From Glycomyces xiaoerkulensis (lineage in GTDB: Bacteria; Actinomycetota; Actinomycetes; Mycobacteriales; Micromonosporaceae), in contig NZ_PGGV01000029.1 of the NCBI RefSeq assembly GCF_002798405.1, positions 62,001-126,000 on the forward strand: a stretch of DNA of 64,000 nucleotides. Direction: 5' to 3'. A program made the translations under genes and the position numbers. The notes below the pieces were generated by a model, which saw only the letters and a list, made by a program, of their open reading frames with translations, was not told where the DNA came from and ran no database searches. Shown here in pieces: positions 16,785 through 24,921 of the stretch. Position 1 is the first letter of the stretch. Every line of letters starts with the position of its first letter.

Positions 16785-19315
16785 CGGAGCTCCCCTCCCG
16801 GCGCGTCGATCGGACCGGCCTCGTCGAGCCGCCCGGGCCTGACGTAGGGCACCGCGAGGGTCTCGGTGCCCGCGTGCCGGTCGATGACCAGGCAGCGGTT
16901 GGCGCGGCCCTCCCAGTTGTTGTTGGGGTCGCCGGTGACCGCGCCCAGATCGGTGGCGGCCACGTTCAGCGCCACCAGACCCGAACAGTGCTCGCGCCCG
17001 GCCGAGCCGCCGATGTCGTCGAGGAAGCGCCGCGCCCCGCGCCACCAGCCGATGAGATGGAAATCCTCGGCCGGACCGTGCACGAGCCTCCGGCGCAGCG
17101 CGGCCGCCTTGCCGTCGGCCCCGTCGGCGCCGAACCACAGCAGGTACGTCGGCCCCTCGCTCTCGGCGTCGAGGACCTCGCCCGGCTCCAGCCGCCGCAC
17201 CCGATGGCCGCCGGCCTCGAGCGTCGCGGCCGCGCCGTCGGCGACGTCCTCGGCACCGACGGCGGTGGACGCGATCTGGAACTCGGCCCCGCCCGGCTCG
17301 TACTGCCGCCCCAGCGACGCGGCGGCCGCGGCCACCACATCGGCCGCGACCGGCGAGGTGCCCAGCACCGCCAGGTGGCGGCCGGGACTGCGGTCGAACC
17401 GGTAGCCCACCGTGGACACCCCCACGTCGACCGCCCGGCCCAGGAGCGCCCGCGGCGCCGGGTCCGGCCGCAGCGCCGCATACGAGGGATCGTCGGCCAG
17501 GTGCTGCTCGTCGAAACCGCGGAACACCACCGGCTCGGCATCCGACTCGCGCCGCTCCCACAGTTGCCGCCGGAGCCCGGCCAGGAGCGGCTCGGCCGCC
17601 GAAGCGTCGGGGAAGGAGCAGGTGCGGTCGCGCCCGCGGACGCCCCCCGCGTCGTTGACCACCGCCTGCCCCACCGAGATCGCCTCGGCCGCATCGTTGT
17701 CCTCGGCCAGCAGGTGCTTGGAACCCGGCAGCGCCACCCGCAGCGGGAACTGCCCGAAGATCGAGTCCTTCTTGGTGTACAGCGCCTCGATTCCCGAGAT
17801 CGTCTGGCTGGCCAACACCAGGTGGACGCCGTACGAGCGGCCCTTGCGGGCCAGCTCCTCGAGGTGGGCGACCGCCTCCCGGGCGAGCCGATCGTTGCCG
17901 GCGAAGAGGACGTGGAACTCATCGATTACCGCGACGATGCGCGGCAGCCGCGCCTCCGGGCGCAGCTCCCGCAGCCGGGCCAGGCCGGTCGCCCCCGCCC
18001 GCTTCATCAGACCCGCCCGCCGGGACAACTCCCGCCGCAGCGCCCCGAGCACCGCGACGCCGTACTCCCGGTCCGACTCCACGCCGACTGCCCGCACATG
18101 CGGAATCCACGACTCGTCGACCGCGCTCGGGGTGAACTCGGTGAACGAGACCCCCTCCTTGAAGTCGAGCAGATACAGCTCCAGTTCCTCCGGCGAGTAG
18201 CGGGTGGCCAGCCCGTACAGCACGTCGAGGATGAACACGGTCTTGCCGCCGCCGGTGCGCCCGCCGATCAGCCAGTGCGGGGTGGCGTCGTCGAACGACA
18301 CCGTCACCTCGCCCCCGGGATCGCGGCCGATCACCGTGGTCAGCCCCTCCCGGCCGGACTCGCTCCAGAACCGCTCGGGCACCAGGTCGGCGACGCTCAG
18401 CGTGGACGCCTCGCGGCGCTGATCGGCGCGGGCGTCGAAGACCCCGCGGGTCATACTCGGCGAGGGCGCCTGGTCGAGCCTGACCGGCAGCGGCAACCCG
18501 CCCACGCGGGCGCCGTCGTCACCGCAGGTCAAGTAGGTGGCGTGCTCGAGCGCCGGGAGCGACTCGGTCCCCGCCGACCGGCGCCACCCGCAGACGACCA
18601 AGTGGCAGCGGGCGGCCGGACCGGCGTGGGCGAGCGCGGCGATGCGCTCGCGGACGGCCTTGCCCACCTGCGGCGGGAACCCGGCGATGACGATCAGATG
18701 GTACGGGCGGTTCGCGATCGACTCGCCGCGCGCGGCGATGTCGCGCAGCTCCGACAGCCGCTTCTCCGCGGCGGTCAAAGCGCGTCCCAGCCCCAAGTGG
18801 TCGGTCGCGACCGGCTCGGCCAGACCCGCGTCGACCAGCGGCGTGGCCGGGGCGAACACCTGCCCCAGGGTGACGCCGTCGATGAGCGACAGCTCCAGAT
18901 CCGGATAGGCGGCGACCAGACGCACCAGCAGACTCTGGAGCAGCCCGCCGACGCGCGCGTCGGCCGCATCGGCGTCGGCCACCAGATGACCGCCGCCGAA
19001 CAGATCGACCAGGGCCGGGAAGACCGGCTCGCCCTCGAGCTCGGCGGTGCCGACCCGGGCCGACCCGCCCCGCGGCTCGTCCGCCCGCACCGGCGTACCG
19101 TTCGCGAGAGCGTGGAGCTCCTCGCCGAGCCAACCGGTGGCGGCGGCACCGGCGGCCGCGCGGAGACGCCCGGCCAGATCGCGGCGCCGACGAGTGGCGT
19201 CGGTGGCGACCAGCCGCGACTCCTCCTCCGCCAGCAGCCGGTCGGCCCGGTCGGCCGCCCCGGCCGCGCCGCGCAGCGCGGCCGCCGCACGCTCCAATTC
19301 GGTCCGCCAACTCAA
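16781..19315 (-). CDS. FtsK/SpoIIIE-type ATPase with a degenerate second ATPase domain
   Basis: An 844-residue motor-like ATPase of unknown function. Residues 1-60 are helical and charged; 90-310 form an uncharacterised region without a clear membrane helix. The FtsK/SpoIIIE domain (about 320-600) has Walker A GRTGGGKT at 352-359, LDFKEG, and Walker B IVAVIDEF at 460-467. A further region (620-800) resembles a second FtsK-type domain whose P-loop is replaced (HLAVLGTSPVAAD), reminiscent of the tandem layout of type VII EccC. The start is TTG with AGGAGGCAGCG just upstream. It is translationally coupled (GTGA) to the coiled-coil membrane protein. Confidence 0.8.
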   Translation of the reverse strand: MSWRTELERAAAALRGAAGAADRADRLLAEEESRLVATDATRRRRDLAGRLRAAAGAAATGWLGEELHALANGTPVRADEPRGGSARVGTAELEGEPVFPALVDLFGGGHLVADADAADARVGGLLQSLLVRLVAAYPDLELSLIDGVTLGQVFAPATPLVDAGLAEPVATDHLGLGRALTAAEKRLSELRDIAARGESIANRPYHLIVIAGFPPQVGKAVRERIAALAHAGPAARCHLVVCGWRRSAGTESLPALEHATYLTCGDDGARVGGLPLPVRLDQAPSPSMTRGVFDARADQRREASTLSVADLVPERFWSESGREGLTTVIGRDPGGEVTVSFDDATPHWLIGGRTGGGKTVFILDVLYGLATRYSPEELELYLLDFKEGVSFTEFTPSAVDESWIPHVRAVGVESDREYGVAVLGALRRELSRRAGLMKRAGATGLARLRELRPEARLPRIVAVIDEFHVLFAGNDRLAREAVAHLEELARKGRSYGVHLVLASQTISGIEALYTKKDSIFGQFPLRVALPGSKHLLAEDNDAAEAISVGQAVVNDAGGVRGRDRTCSFPDASAAEPLLAGLRRQLWERRESDAEPVVFRGFDEQHLADDPSYAALRPDPAPRALLGRAVDVGVSTVGYRFDRSPGRHLAVLGTSPVAADVVAAAAASLGRQYEPGGAEFQIASTAVGAEDVADGAAATLEAGGHRVRRLEPGEVLDAESEGPTYLLWFGADGADGKAAALRRRLVHGPAEDFHLIGWWRGARRFLDDIGGSAGREHCSGLVALNVAATDLGAVTGDPNNNWEGRANRCLVIDRHAGTETLAVPYVRPGRLDEAGPIDAPGGELR

Positions 19316-19371
19316 CGCTGCCTCCTGCGCGAACGGGGTGTCGCCGACGACCCCACTCTATCGACAAGGGA

Positions 19372-20631
19372 TCAGGCGTGCGTGTAGAGACCGAGCGCCA
19401 GATCGGCCAGGTGGTGCGGATCGTCGGCGCCGCACAGCTCCCTGGACGAGTGCATCGACAGGATCGGCGCGCCGACGTCCACGGTGAGCACGCCGAGCTG
19501 CGTCGCCGAGAGCGGACCGATGGTGGTGCCGCCGACGACGTCGTTGCGGTTGACGTAGAACTGCCACGGGACGCCGGCCCGCTCGGCGGAGCGGACGAAC
19601 ATCGCCTGCTCCTCGGCGCCGGTGGCGTAGCGCTGGTTGGCGCTGGCTTTGAGCATGGGGCCGCCGCCGGGCAGCGGGAGGTGGCCCGGCTCGTGCTTCT
19701 CGGCGAATCCGGGGTGGACGGCGTGGCCGGTGTCGGCCGACATCATCTCCGAGGCGGCCGCGGCGCGGGCGAACGCCGGGTAGTCGTCGCCGGCGATGCG
19801 GCGCAGGACGGTCTCCAGGAACGGGCCTTGTGCCCCCGAGTAGGTCATCGACCCGGTCTCCTCGTAATTGAACGAGGCGAAGACCGGCACGCCCGGGGCG
19901 TCCTCGGCGGCGATGATCGCGGCGAGACCGGCGTGGGTGCTCAGGAGGTTGTCGAGCCGCCAGGCCGCGAACAGCTCGCCGTCTTTGCCCAGATAGGACG
20001 GCCGGTCGCAGGCGGCGGTGAACAGGTCGAAGCCGAGCACGTCGCCGGCTTCGACACCGGCCTCGGCGGCGACGAACTCGAGGAACTCGCCCTCGCGGGG
20101 CTCGCCGAGCCCCCAGACCGGGGTGAGCTGGGACTGCGGGTTGATCGCGCGTCCCTCGTTGGTGCCCGGGTCGAGGTGGATCGCCAGGCGCGGGACGCGC
20201 AGCAGCGGGCGGTCGACGTGCACCAGGACCTCCGAGCCGTCGCGCATGGCCAGGCGGCCGGCGACGCCGAGGTCGCGGTCGAGCCAGGTCTGGACCGGCA
20301 CGCCGCCGTAGACCTCGACGGCGACCTGCTTCCAGCCCGCGGCGCCGGTGTCCGGCCGCGGCTTGACCTTCAGCGTCGGCGAGTCGGTGTGCGCCCCGAA
20401 TATCCGGAATCCGTCGGCGACCCGGCCGCCCAGCCGCCAGGCGATGATCGAGCCGTCCCGGACCGTGTAGTACCCGCCCGCCTCGGACGGCCAGGCGTCG
20501 ACCTCACGCAACAGCCGGAATCCGGCCGCCTCGAGCCGGTCGGCGGCGACGGCGCACGCGTGGTACGGCGTGGGCGAGCGGCCGATGTATTCGGCGAGGT
20601 CGTCGGTGTGGGATCGGTCGAACCGGGGCAT
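19372..20631 (-). CDS. M18-family aminopeptidase
   Basis: Dinuclear metal aminopeptidase (aspartyl-aminopeptidase type) of 419 residues. Metal and active-site motifs are in order: FGAHTDSPTLKVKP, the bridging Asp in LDNLLSTHAG, the EE pair in SFNYEETGSMTYSGAQGP, Asp in SADTGHAVHP, and the terminal His in APILSMHSSRELCG. The family forms dodecameric cages. Start ATG 20631 has GAAGGAG upstream. It is divergent from folP2, with only 49 bases between the starts. Confidence 0.93.
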   Translation of the reverse strand: MPRFDRSHTDDLAEYIGRSPTPYHACAVAADRLEAAGFRLLREVDAWPSEAGGYYTVRDGSIIAWRLGGRVADGFRIFGAHTDSPTLKVKPRPDTGAAGWKQVAVEVYGGVPVQTWLDRDLGVAGRLAMRDGSEVLVHVDRPLLRVPRLAIHLDPGTNEGRAINPQSQLTPVWGLGEPREGEFLEFVAAEAGVEAGDVLGFDLFTAACDRPSYLGKDGELFAAWRLDNLLSTHAGLAAIIAAEDAPGVPVFASFNYEETGSMTYSGAQGPFLETVLRRIAGDDYPAFARAAAASEMMSADTGHAVHPGFAEKHEPGHLPLPGGGPMLKASANQRYATGAEEQAMFVRSAERAGVPWQFYVNRNDVVGGTTIGPLSATQLGVLTVDVGAPILSMHSSRELCGADDPHHLADLALGLYTHA

Positions 20632-20680
20632 CGGAGCTCCTTCACTGGCGGATACCGGGCGCGGCTGACAGCATAGATGA

Positions 20681-21544
20681 ATGCGCGCGTTGAAACTGGG
20701 GCGAAGGGTGTTCGGTGAGGACGAGTACGCGGTGATGGCGATCGTCAACCGCACCCCCGACTCCTTCTACGACGCCGGCTCGACCTTCGAGTTCGACGCG
20801 GCGATGGCGGCCGTGGGCGGCGCGGTCGCGGCCGGCGCCGACATCGTGGACGTCGGCGGGGTCAAGGCCGGCGAAGGCCCCGAGGTGACCGCCGCCGAGG
20901 AGGTCGAGCGGGTGGTGCCGTTCATCGAGGCCGTGCATGCGGCCCATCCGGGCCTGGTGGTCTCGGTCGACACCTGGCGGGCCGAGGTCGCGCGCGAGGC
21001 GGTCTCGGTGGGTGCCGAGCTCATCAACGACACCTGGGCCGGGTGGGACGCCGACGTGGTGAAGGTCGCCGCCGACACCGGTGCGGGGCTGGTCTGCTCC
21101 CACACCGGCGGGCTGGAGCCGCGGACAGTGGCCTCCCGCCCCGCCTACGAGGACGTGGTGGCGGAGGTGGCCGCCGAACTGGCGGGCCGGGCCGAGGCCG
21201 CGGTGGAGGCCGGGGTGCGGGCCGACGGCATCGTCATCGACCCCACCCACGACTTCGGCAAGACCACCTACCACTCCCTGGACCTGACCCGCCGCCTGGG
21301 CGAGCTGGCCGGGACCGGCTGGCCGGTGCTGGTGGCCCTGTCCCGCAAGGACTTCGTGGGGGAGACGCTCGACCTGCCGGTCGACCGCCGCCTGAACGGG
21401 ACGCTGGCGGCCACGGCCGTCTCGGCCTGGCAGGGTGCGCGGGTCTTCCGCGCCCACGACGTGACCGCCACCCGGGAGGTCCTGGACATGGTCGCCTCGA
21501 TCAAGGGCCGGCGGCCGCCGAAGAACCCCCACCGCAGCCTGTGA
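20681..21544 (+). CDS. folP2: FolP2-type dihydropteroate synthase homologue
   Basis: A 287-residue TIM-barrel protein of the pterin-binding family. NRTPDSFYDAGSTF matches the pterin pocket, and SVDTWRAEVA, LINDTWAG and ALSRKDFVG follow at the expected spacing. The loop that in true dihydropteroate synthase reads GGESTRPG is DVGGVKAGEGPE here, as in mycobacterial FolP2, which is reported not to act as DHPS. A second, active folP elsewhere is therefore expected. Its position in the dapD-dapE-LOG-folP2 block agrees with M. tuberculosis Rv1207. Confidence 0.88.
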   Translation: MRALKLGRRVFGEDEYAVMAIVNRTPDSFYDAGSTFEFDAAMAAVGGAVAAGADIVDVGGVKAGEGPEVTAAEEVERVVPFIEAVHAAHPGLVVSVDTWRAEVAREAVSVGAELINDTWAGWDADVVKVAADTGAGLVCSHTGGLEPRTVASRPAYEDVVAEVAAELAGRAEAAVEAGVRADGIVIDPTHDFGKTTYHSLDLTRRLGELAGTGWPVLVALSRKDFVGETLDLPVDRRLNGTLAATAVSAWQGARVFRAHDVTATREVLDMVASIKGRRPPKNPHRSL

Positions 21545-21625
21545 CCGGGCGTTGAACGCCGCGGTGAGGCCGCCGGTGCGGCATGGAGGTCGGACACCGC
21601 TCATGCCACACCTGTTTGTGAATGC

Positions 21626-21651
21626 TGTGCTACACTGATTATGTGCTACAC
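21626..21651 (+). promoter_or_regulatory. Direct repeats before the VapBC-type genes
   Basis: TGTGCTACAC occurs twice (21626-21635 and 21642-21651), with a 16-bp period, immediately before the antitoxin ribosome binding site. The repeats overlap the probable promoter and may be the autoregulatory operator of the toxin-antitoxin pair. Confidence 0.5.
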
Positions 21652-21663
21652 ATGGAGGCAGTC

Positions 21664-21897
21664 GTGGCGAATGTGACCCTGAGTATCAACGATGACCTGC
21701 TGCGTCGCGCGCGCATCCGTGCGTTGGAGCTCGACACCACGGTCAACGCCGTGGTCCGGGAATACCTGGAGGGCTTCGCGGGAGAGAGCGAGGCGAATCG
21801 CGCCCTGGCGGAGTTCCTGGAGATTTCGGACGAAGTGAGCGCCTCCAGCGGTGACGACGGACGCGGATGGACCCGAGAGGACCTCTATGGCCGGTAG
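21664..21897 (+). CDS. Ribbon-helix-helix antitoxin, VapB-like
   Basis: A 77-residue protein with an N-terminal ribbon-helix-helix DNA-binding fold (VTLSINDDLLRRARIRALEL and TTVNAVVREYLEGF). The acidic, flexible C-terminus ending TREDLYGR should wrap the toxin. GTG 21664 is chosen because GGAGG lies at the right distance; ATG 21652 overlaps the second direct repeat. It overlaps the PIN-domain gene by 11 bases, the usual antitoxin-toxin arrangement. Confidence 0.85.
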   Translation: MANVTLSINDDLLRRARIRALELDTTVNAVVREYLEGFAGESEANRALAEFLEISDEVSASSGDDGRGWTREDLYGR

Positions 21898-22297
21898 GAC
21901 CTTCCTCGACACCAATGTTCTGGTCTACGCGGTCGATAGCGCCGAACCCGACAAGAAGAAAGTCGCGCGAGAGCTGCTCGCGCAGGCCGCGAACGTCGTC
22001 ATCTCCGCGCAAGTGCTCACCGAGTTCTATGTGACCGTTACTCGTAAGCTCAAACCCGCTGTCGATCCGGAAACCGCGGCGCACATGGTTCGAAGGCTTG
22101 CGCGAATCCAGTGCGTGGCGATCGACGAGCAGTTGGTCCAGCGAGCCCTGCGTGTCGGCCAGCGCTGGCAATTGTCGCACTGGGACTCACTGGTCGTCGA
22201 GGCAGCCCGCCAAGCTGGCTGCTCACGATTGCTCACGGAGGATCTGGCCGATGGCGCGGCCTACGATGGCCTGTTGATCGAGAATCCTTTCGATTGA
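21887..22297 (+). CDS. PIN-domain ribonuclease toxin, VapC-like
   Basis: A 136-residue PIN-domain protein predicted to cleave RNA (tRNA or rRNA in characterised VapC toxins). The acidic metal-binding residues are seen in TFLDTNVLVYAVD, the Glu of VLTEFYVTV, and the Asp of LSHWDSLVVEAA. A later LLTEDLADGAAYDGLLIENPF completes the fold. GAGAGG lies before the ATG, inside the antitoxin gene. The full triad makes an active toxin likely. Confidence 0.88.
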   Translation: MAGRTFLDTNVLVYAVDSAEPDKKKVARELLAQAANVVISAQVLTEFYVTVTRKLKPAVDPETAAHMVRRLARIQCVAIDEQLVQRALRVGQRWQLSHWDSLVVEAARQAGCSRLLTEDLADGAAYDGLLIENPFD

Positions 22298-22497
22298 CGG
22301 CGCTCAGCGAATCCCACAACTTCGGCAGGACCACCTCTGACGTCCGTGAGGGCCTTGGCCGGCGCATCACGGTGAGGGCGGTGGGTTAAACCATTACGCC
22401 CTAGCAAGCGGCTCGGGTGGCGCACAGGGTGATCAGTGCGCGCCGCGGCGAACGCGGTGCGCATCGAATCCGGCGAGGGTGGTCTGCTCCATCGTGT

Positions 22498-23574
22498 TCA
22501 CAGCAAGCTGGTGTGCAGCCCGGCGGCGAACGCGGCCAAGGGGCCCATGACGTGTTCGGCATCGCGGGCGGCCCCGCGCAGGGTGTTCGAGGCGAAGGAC
22601 CGCTGGAATTCCAGGCCGACGTAGGCCAGGCCGGGGTGCGTGGTGGAGACGCCGCCGGTGTGCCGGGGCATGCCCGTCTCGTCGAGGGCGCCGAGGCCGG
22701 ACAGGTAGCCCAGGTCCGGGCGGTATCCGGTGGCCAGCAGCACCGCGTCGACCTGCTCGCGGGTGCCGTCGTCCCAGACCAGGCCGTCGGAGTCGAAGGC
22801 GGTGAACATCGGCCGCCGGTCGAGCAGCCCGGACTCGAACGCCTTGCGGTAGCCGCCGGTGTCCAACGCCAGTCCGCCGGACACGAACGGGGCGAACCAT
22901 TCGACCGGCAGGTGGTCGTACCCGGCGGTGAGCGTGTGATGGATGTCGCGGCCGCCGGGGCGCTGCTCGACCAGGTTGATCGGGCCCCGGGCGGCGAGCG
23001 TGACGGTGGCGGTCTGCGCCAGTTCGCAGCCGACCTGGACGGCCGAGTTCCCACCGCCGACGACGACCACGCGCTTGCCCGCGTACGCATCCGGGCGGCG
23101 GTAGTCGGCCACGTGCAGCACCTCGCCGCCGAAGTCCTCCTGGCCGGGGAACCGGGGCAGATGGGGATTGCCGAACGAACCGGTGGCGGCGACTACGCCT
23201 GCGGCCCCGAACGTCTCGCCTGCGGCGGTGCGTACCAGGTAGCCGCCGTCGGCGGTGGTGACGGCTTCGACGCGGGCGCCGGTGCGGATGTCGACGTCGA
23301 GGTCGGCCGCGAAGCCTTCGAGGTAGTCGGCGATCTCGTCGCGGGCGGGGTAGTCGTCGGGGTCGGCCGGAATGGGGCGGTATCCGGGGATGGCGCTGAA
23401 GCGGGCCGGAGAGAACACGCGCAGGCTGTCGTAGTAATGCGGCCAGGAGCCCGCCGCGCGGGGACCGGCCTCGAGGACGAGGGGGTCGAGTCCGGCGTCG
23501 CGGGCGGCGCGGGCGGCGACCAGGCCGGACTGGCCGGCGCCGATGATCACGATGGGGTTGCTCTGTTCGCTCAT
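22498..23574 (-). CDS. FAD/NADPH-dependent monooxygenase, ArsO-like
   Basis: A 358-residue two-dinucleotide-fold flavoprotein. The FAD motif is IVIIGAGQSGLVAARAA at the N-terminus, and the NADPH motif is VVVVGGGNSAVQVG in the middle. ATGSFGNPHLPRFPG and the late LLATGYRPDLGYL fit flavin monooxygenases/YpdA-CzcO-like proteins. The divergent ArsR-family gene, whose protein has arsenic-sensor-like cysteines, suggests an ArsO-type role in organoarsenical or other thiophilic-agent metabolism, but that is inference. ATG 23574 is used; further in-frame ATGs at 23583 and 23586 cannot be excluded, and none has a good ribosome binding site. Confidence 0.8.
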   Translation of the reverse strand: MSEQSNPIVIIGAGQSGLVAARAARDAGLDPLVLEAGPRAAGSWPHYYDSLRVFSPARFSAIPGYRPIPADPDDYPARDEIADYLEGFAADLDVDIRTGARVEAVTTADGGYLVRTAAGETFGAAGVVAATGSFGNPHLPRFPGQEDFGGEVLHVADYRRPDAYAGKRVVVVGGGNSAVQVGCELAQTATVTLAARGPINLVEQRPGGRDIHHTLTAGYDHLPVEWFAPFVSGGLALDTGGYRKAFESGLLDRRPMFTAFDSDGLVWDDGTREQVDAVLLATGYRPDLGYLSGLGALDETGMPRHTGGVSTTHPGLAYVGLEFQRSFASNTLRGAARDAEHVMGPLAAFAAGLHTSLL

Positions 23575-23588
23575 GCGAGCCATCATAT

Positions 23589-23608
23589 CGTCATATCGCG
23601 AATTGACG
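23589..23608. promoter_or_regulatory. Candidate ArsR operator
   Basis: The palindrome CGTCATATCGCGAATTGACG has perfect CGTCA/TGACG arms and a TCGCGA centre, with two mismatched pairs. It lies in the 77-bp gap between the divergent monooxygenase and arsR-like genes, so one bound dimer could control both. Confidence 0.45.
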
Positions 23609-23651
23609 AATTGAAGAGGCGGTGGCCTCGGTCACCGGGCATACTTGACTC

Positions 23652-23981
23652 ATGACGACCGAGACCGGGCCGCTCGACAGCGACGTGCAGGACTTCCTCA
23701 AGGCATTGGCCAGCACCACCCGGCAAGAGGTCATGTTCCTGTTCAACGGCGACGCCGAGCTCACCGTCGGCGAAGTCGCCGAACGGCTCTCACTGGCGCC
23801 CTCGGCGGCCTCGGCGCATCTCGCGACGCTGCGCGAGGCGGGGATCCTGGTCTCCCGGCGCGAGTGGAAGACCGTCCACTACCGGGCCAACCCGGACGGC
23901 ATCCTCAACGGACTCGATGGCTTGCGCGACTACCTGCTCTCCTGCTGCCCGCCGGACGACTACGGCCGGGGCTGCGGCTGA
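23652..23981 (+). CDS. ArsR-family metalloid/metal-responsive repressor
   Basis: A 109-residue winged-helix repressor. The recognition region is LTVGEVAERLSLAPSAASAHLATLREAGIL, followed by the wing SRREWKTVHYRAN. The classical ELCVCDL sensor site is absent (ELTVGEV). Instead C98, C99 and C108 lie at the C-terminus (SCCPPDDYGRGCG), a layout like the arsenite site of Acidithiobacillus ferrooxidans ArsR (two adjacent Cys and a third some residues on). CATACT 6 bases before the ATG suggests a leaderless message. Confidence 0.88.
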   Translation: MTTETGPLDSDVQDFLKALASTTRQEVMFLFNGDAELTVGEVAERLSLAPSAASAHLATLREAGILVSRREWKTVHYRANPDGILNGLDGLRDYLLSCCPPDDYGRGCG

Positions 23982-24131
23982 ACGTCGTTCATCTTCGAAT
24001 TCCGCGACCGTCTCATCGTCGTGGTCGGCGGCGAATCGGCCCTGGAGGGGGTGGTCGGCTGACGCAGAACCCCGCCGCGGCCGCCGAATACCCCCGGCGT
24101 GCTGCCCCTCCGAGCCGGGGCATGCCCGCTA

Positions 24132-24719
24132 CTAGGTGAACTCCTTGGTGTCGAGGTTGAACTCGAACGGCGATGGCAGCTCCAGCGGCTGCCCGTAGCG
24201 GACCGTCTTCCGCTCCAGGTAACGGCCGTGACCGTCGGGTTCGTGGTACATGGTGACCGTGCCGTCACCGTCGTACCGGTCCACAATCAGATAGATCGGA
24301 ATGTCGGACCCGGCGTAGCTGTCCCGCTTCCAAACCAGGTCGCGGTGCCGTGTCGATGGTGAGGTGATCTCGGCGACGAGCCGGACATGTTCGCTGCTGA
24401 TCAGCCATTCGTCGTCGCTCCGGAGGGTGTCCTTCGGGACAACGATCAGATCAGGGATGACTGCCTCGTCCGTAGCGGGTAGTTTGATGGATTCGGTGTT
24501 GGTGACCGCCCATCGCCGAGGTTGTGTATTCGGTACCAACTGCTCGATCAGGATCGAGAACACCAGGTTGTGCCCTGACGTTGGTGTCGGCGACACGATG
24601 ATGGCTCCTTGCAGGATCTCCGCGCGAGAGCCAGGCGGCGGTTCGAGGCTCTCCCAGGTCTCCCAAAGGCGATCTCGGTCAGACTTCAAGTCGGGCTTTG
24701 GAGATTCGGTCGCCACCAT
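24132..24719 (-). CDS. Uma2-family (DUF820) protein, PD-(D/E)XK fold
   Basis: A 195-residue protein of the Uma2/DUF820 family, which has a restriction-endonuclease-like fold and often occurs in many copies in cyanobacteria and actinobacteria; its function is unproven. Core residues fit: EILQGAIIVSPTPTSGHN, then VIPDLIVV (Asp) and LVAEITSPSTRHRDLVWKRDSY (the E-x-x-S-x-S block with Lys), and IPIYLIVD. ATG 24719 is chosen because GGGAGG lies 7 bases upstream; ATG 24734 also has a purine-rich site. Base composition is somewhat less GC-rich than its neighbours. Confidence 0.8.
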   Translation of the reverse strand: MVATESPKPDLKSDRDRLWETWESLEPPPGSRAEILQGAIIVSPTPTSGHNLVFSILIEQLVPNTQPRRWAVTNTESIKLPATDEAVIPDLIVVPKDTLRSDDEWLISSEHVRLVAEITSPSTRHRDLVWKRDSYAGSDIPIYLIVDRYDGDGTVTMYHEPDGHGRYLERKTVRYGQPLELPSPFEFNLDTKEFT

Positions 24720-24921
24720 CGTCAGACCTCCCATGTCGGCCCCCTTCCTGATCTCTCGGTTCGTACATGACCAGGACGGATCGGCGCTACCAGTATGCGG
24801 CAATGCAAGGGTGCGCGTCACCATCCCCGGCGGTACAACGATCGGGGGACTGAATAGTGGCGAATCTTCGCTGAACCGTCGACCGGTTCAGGCCGAGGAC
24901 ATCGGCGATTGAGGAGCCCCC

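Noticed and set aside
16781-19315. FtsK-type ATPase as EccC of a type VII secretion system
   Set aside because: It lacks the N-terminal membrane helices and the three full ATPase domains of EccC, and no eccB, eccD, mycP or esx pair is adjacent.
20681-21544. folP2 as the cell's active dihydropteroate synthase
   Set aside because: The GGESTRPG loop is replaced by GGVKAGEG, as in mycobacterial FolP2, which is reported not to have this activity.
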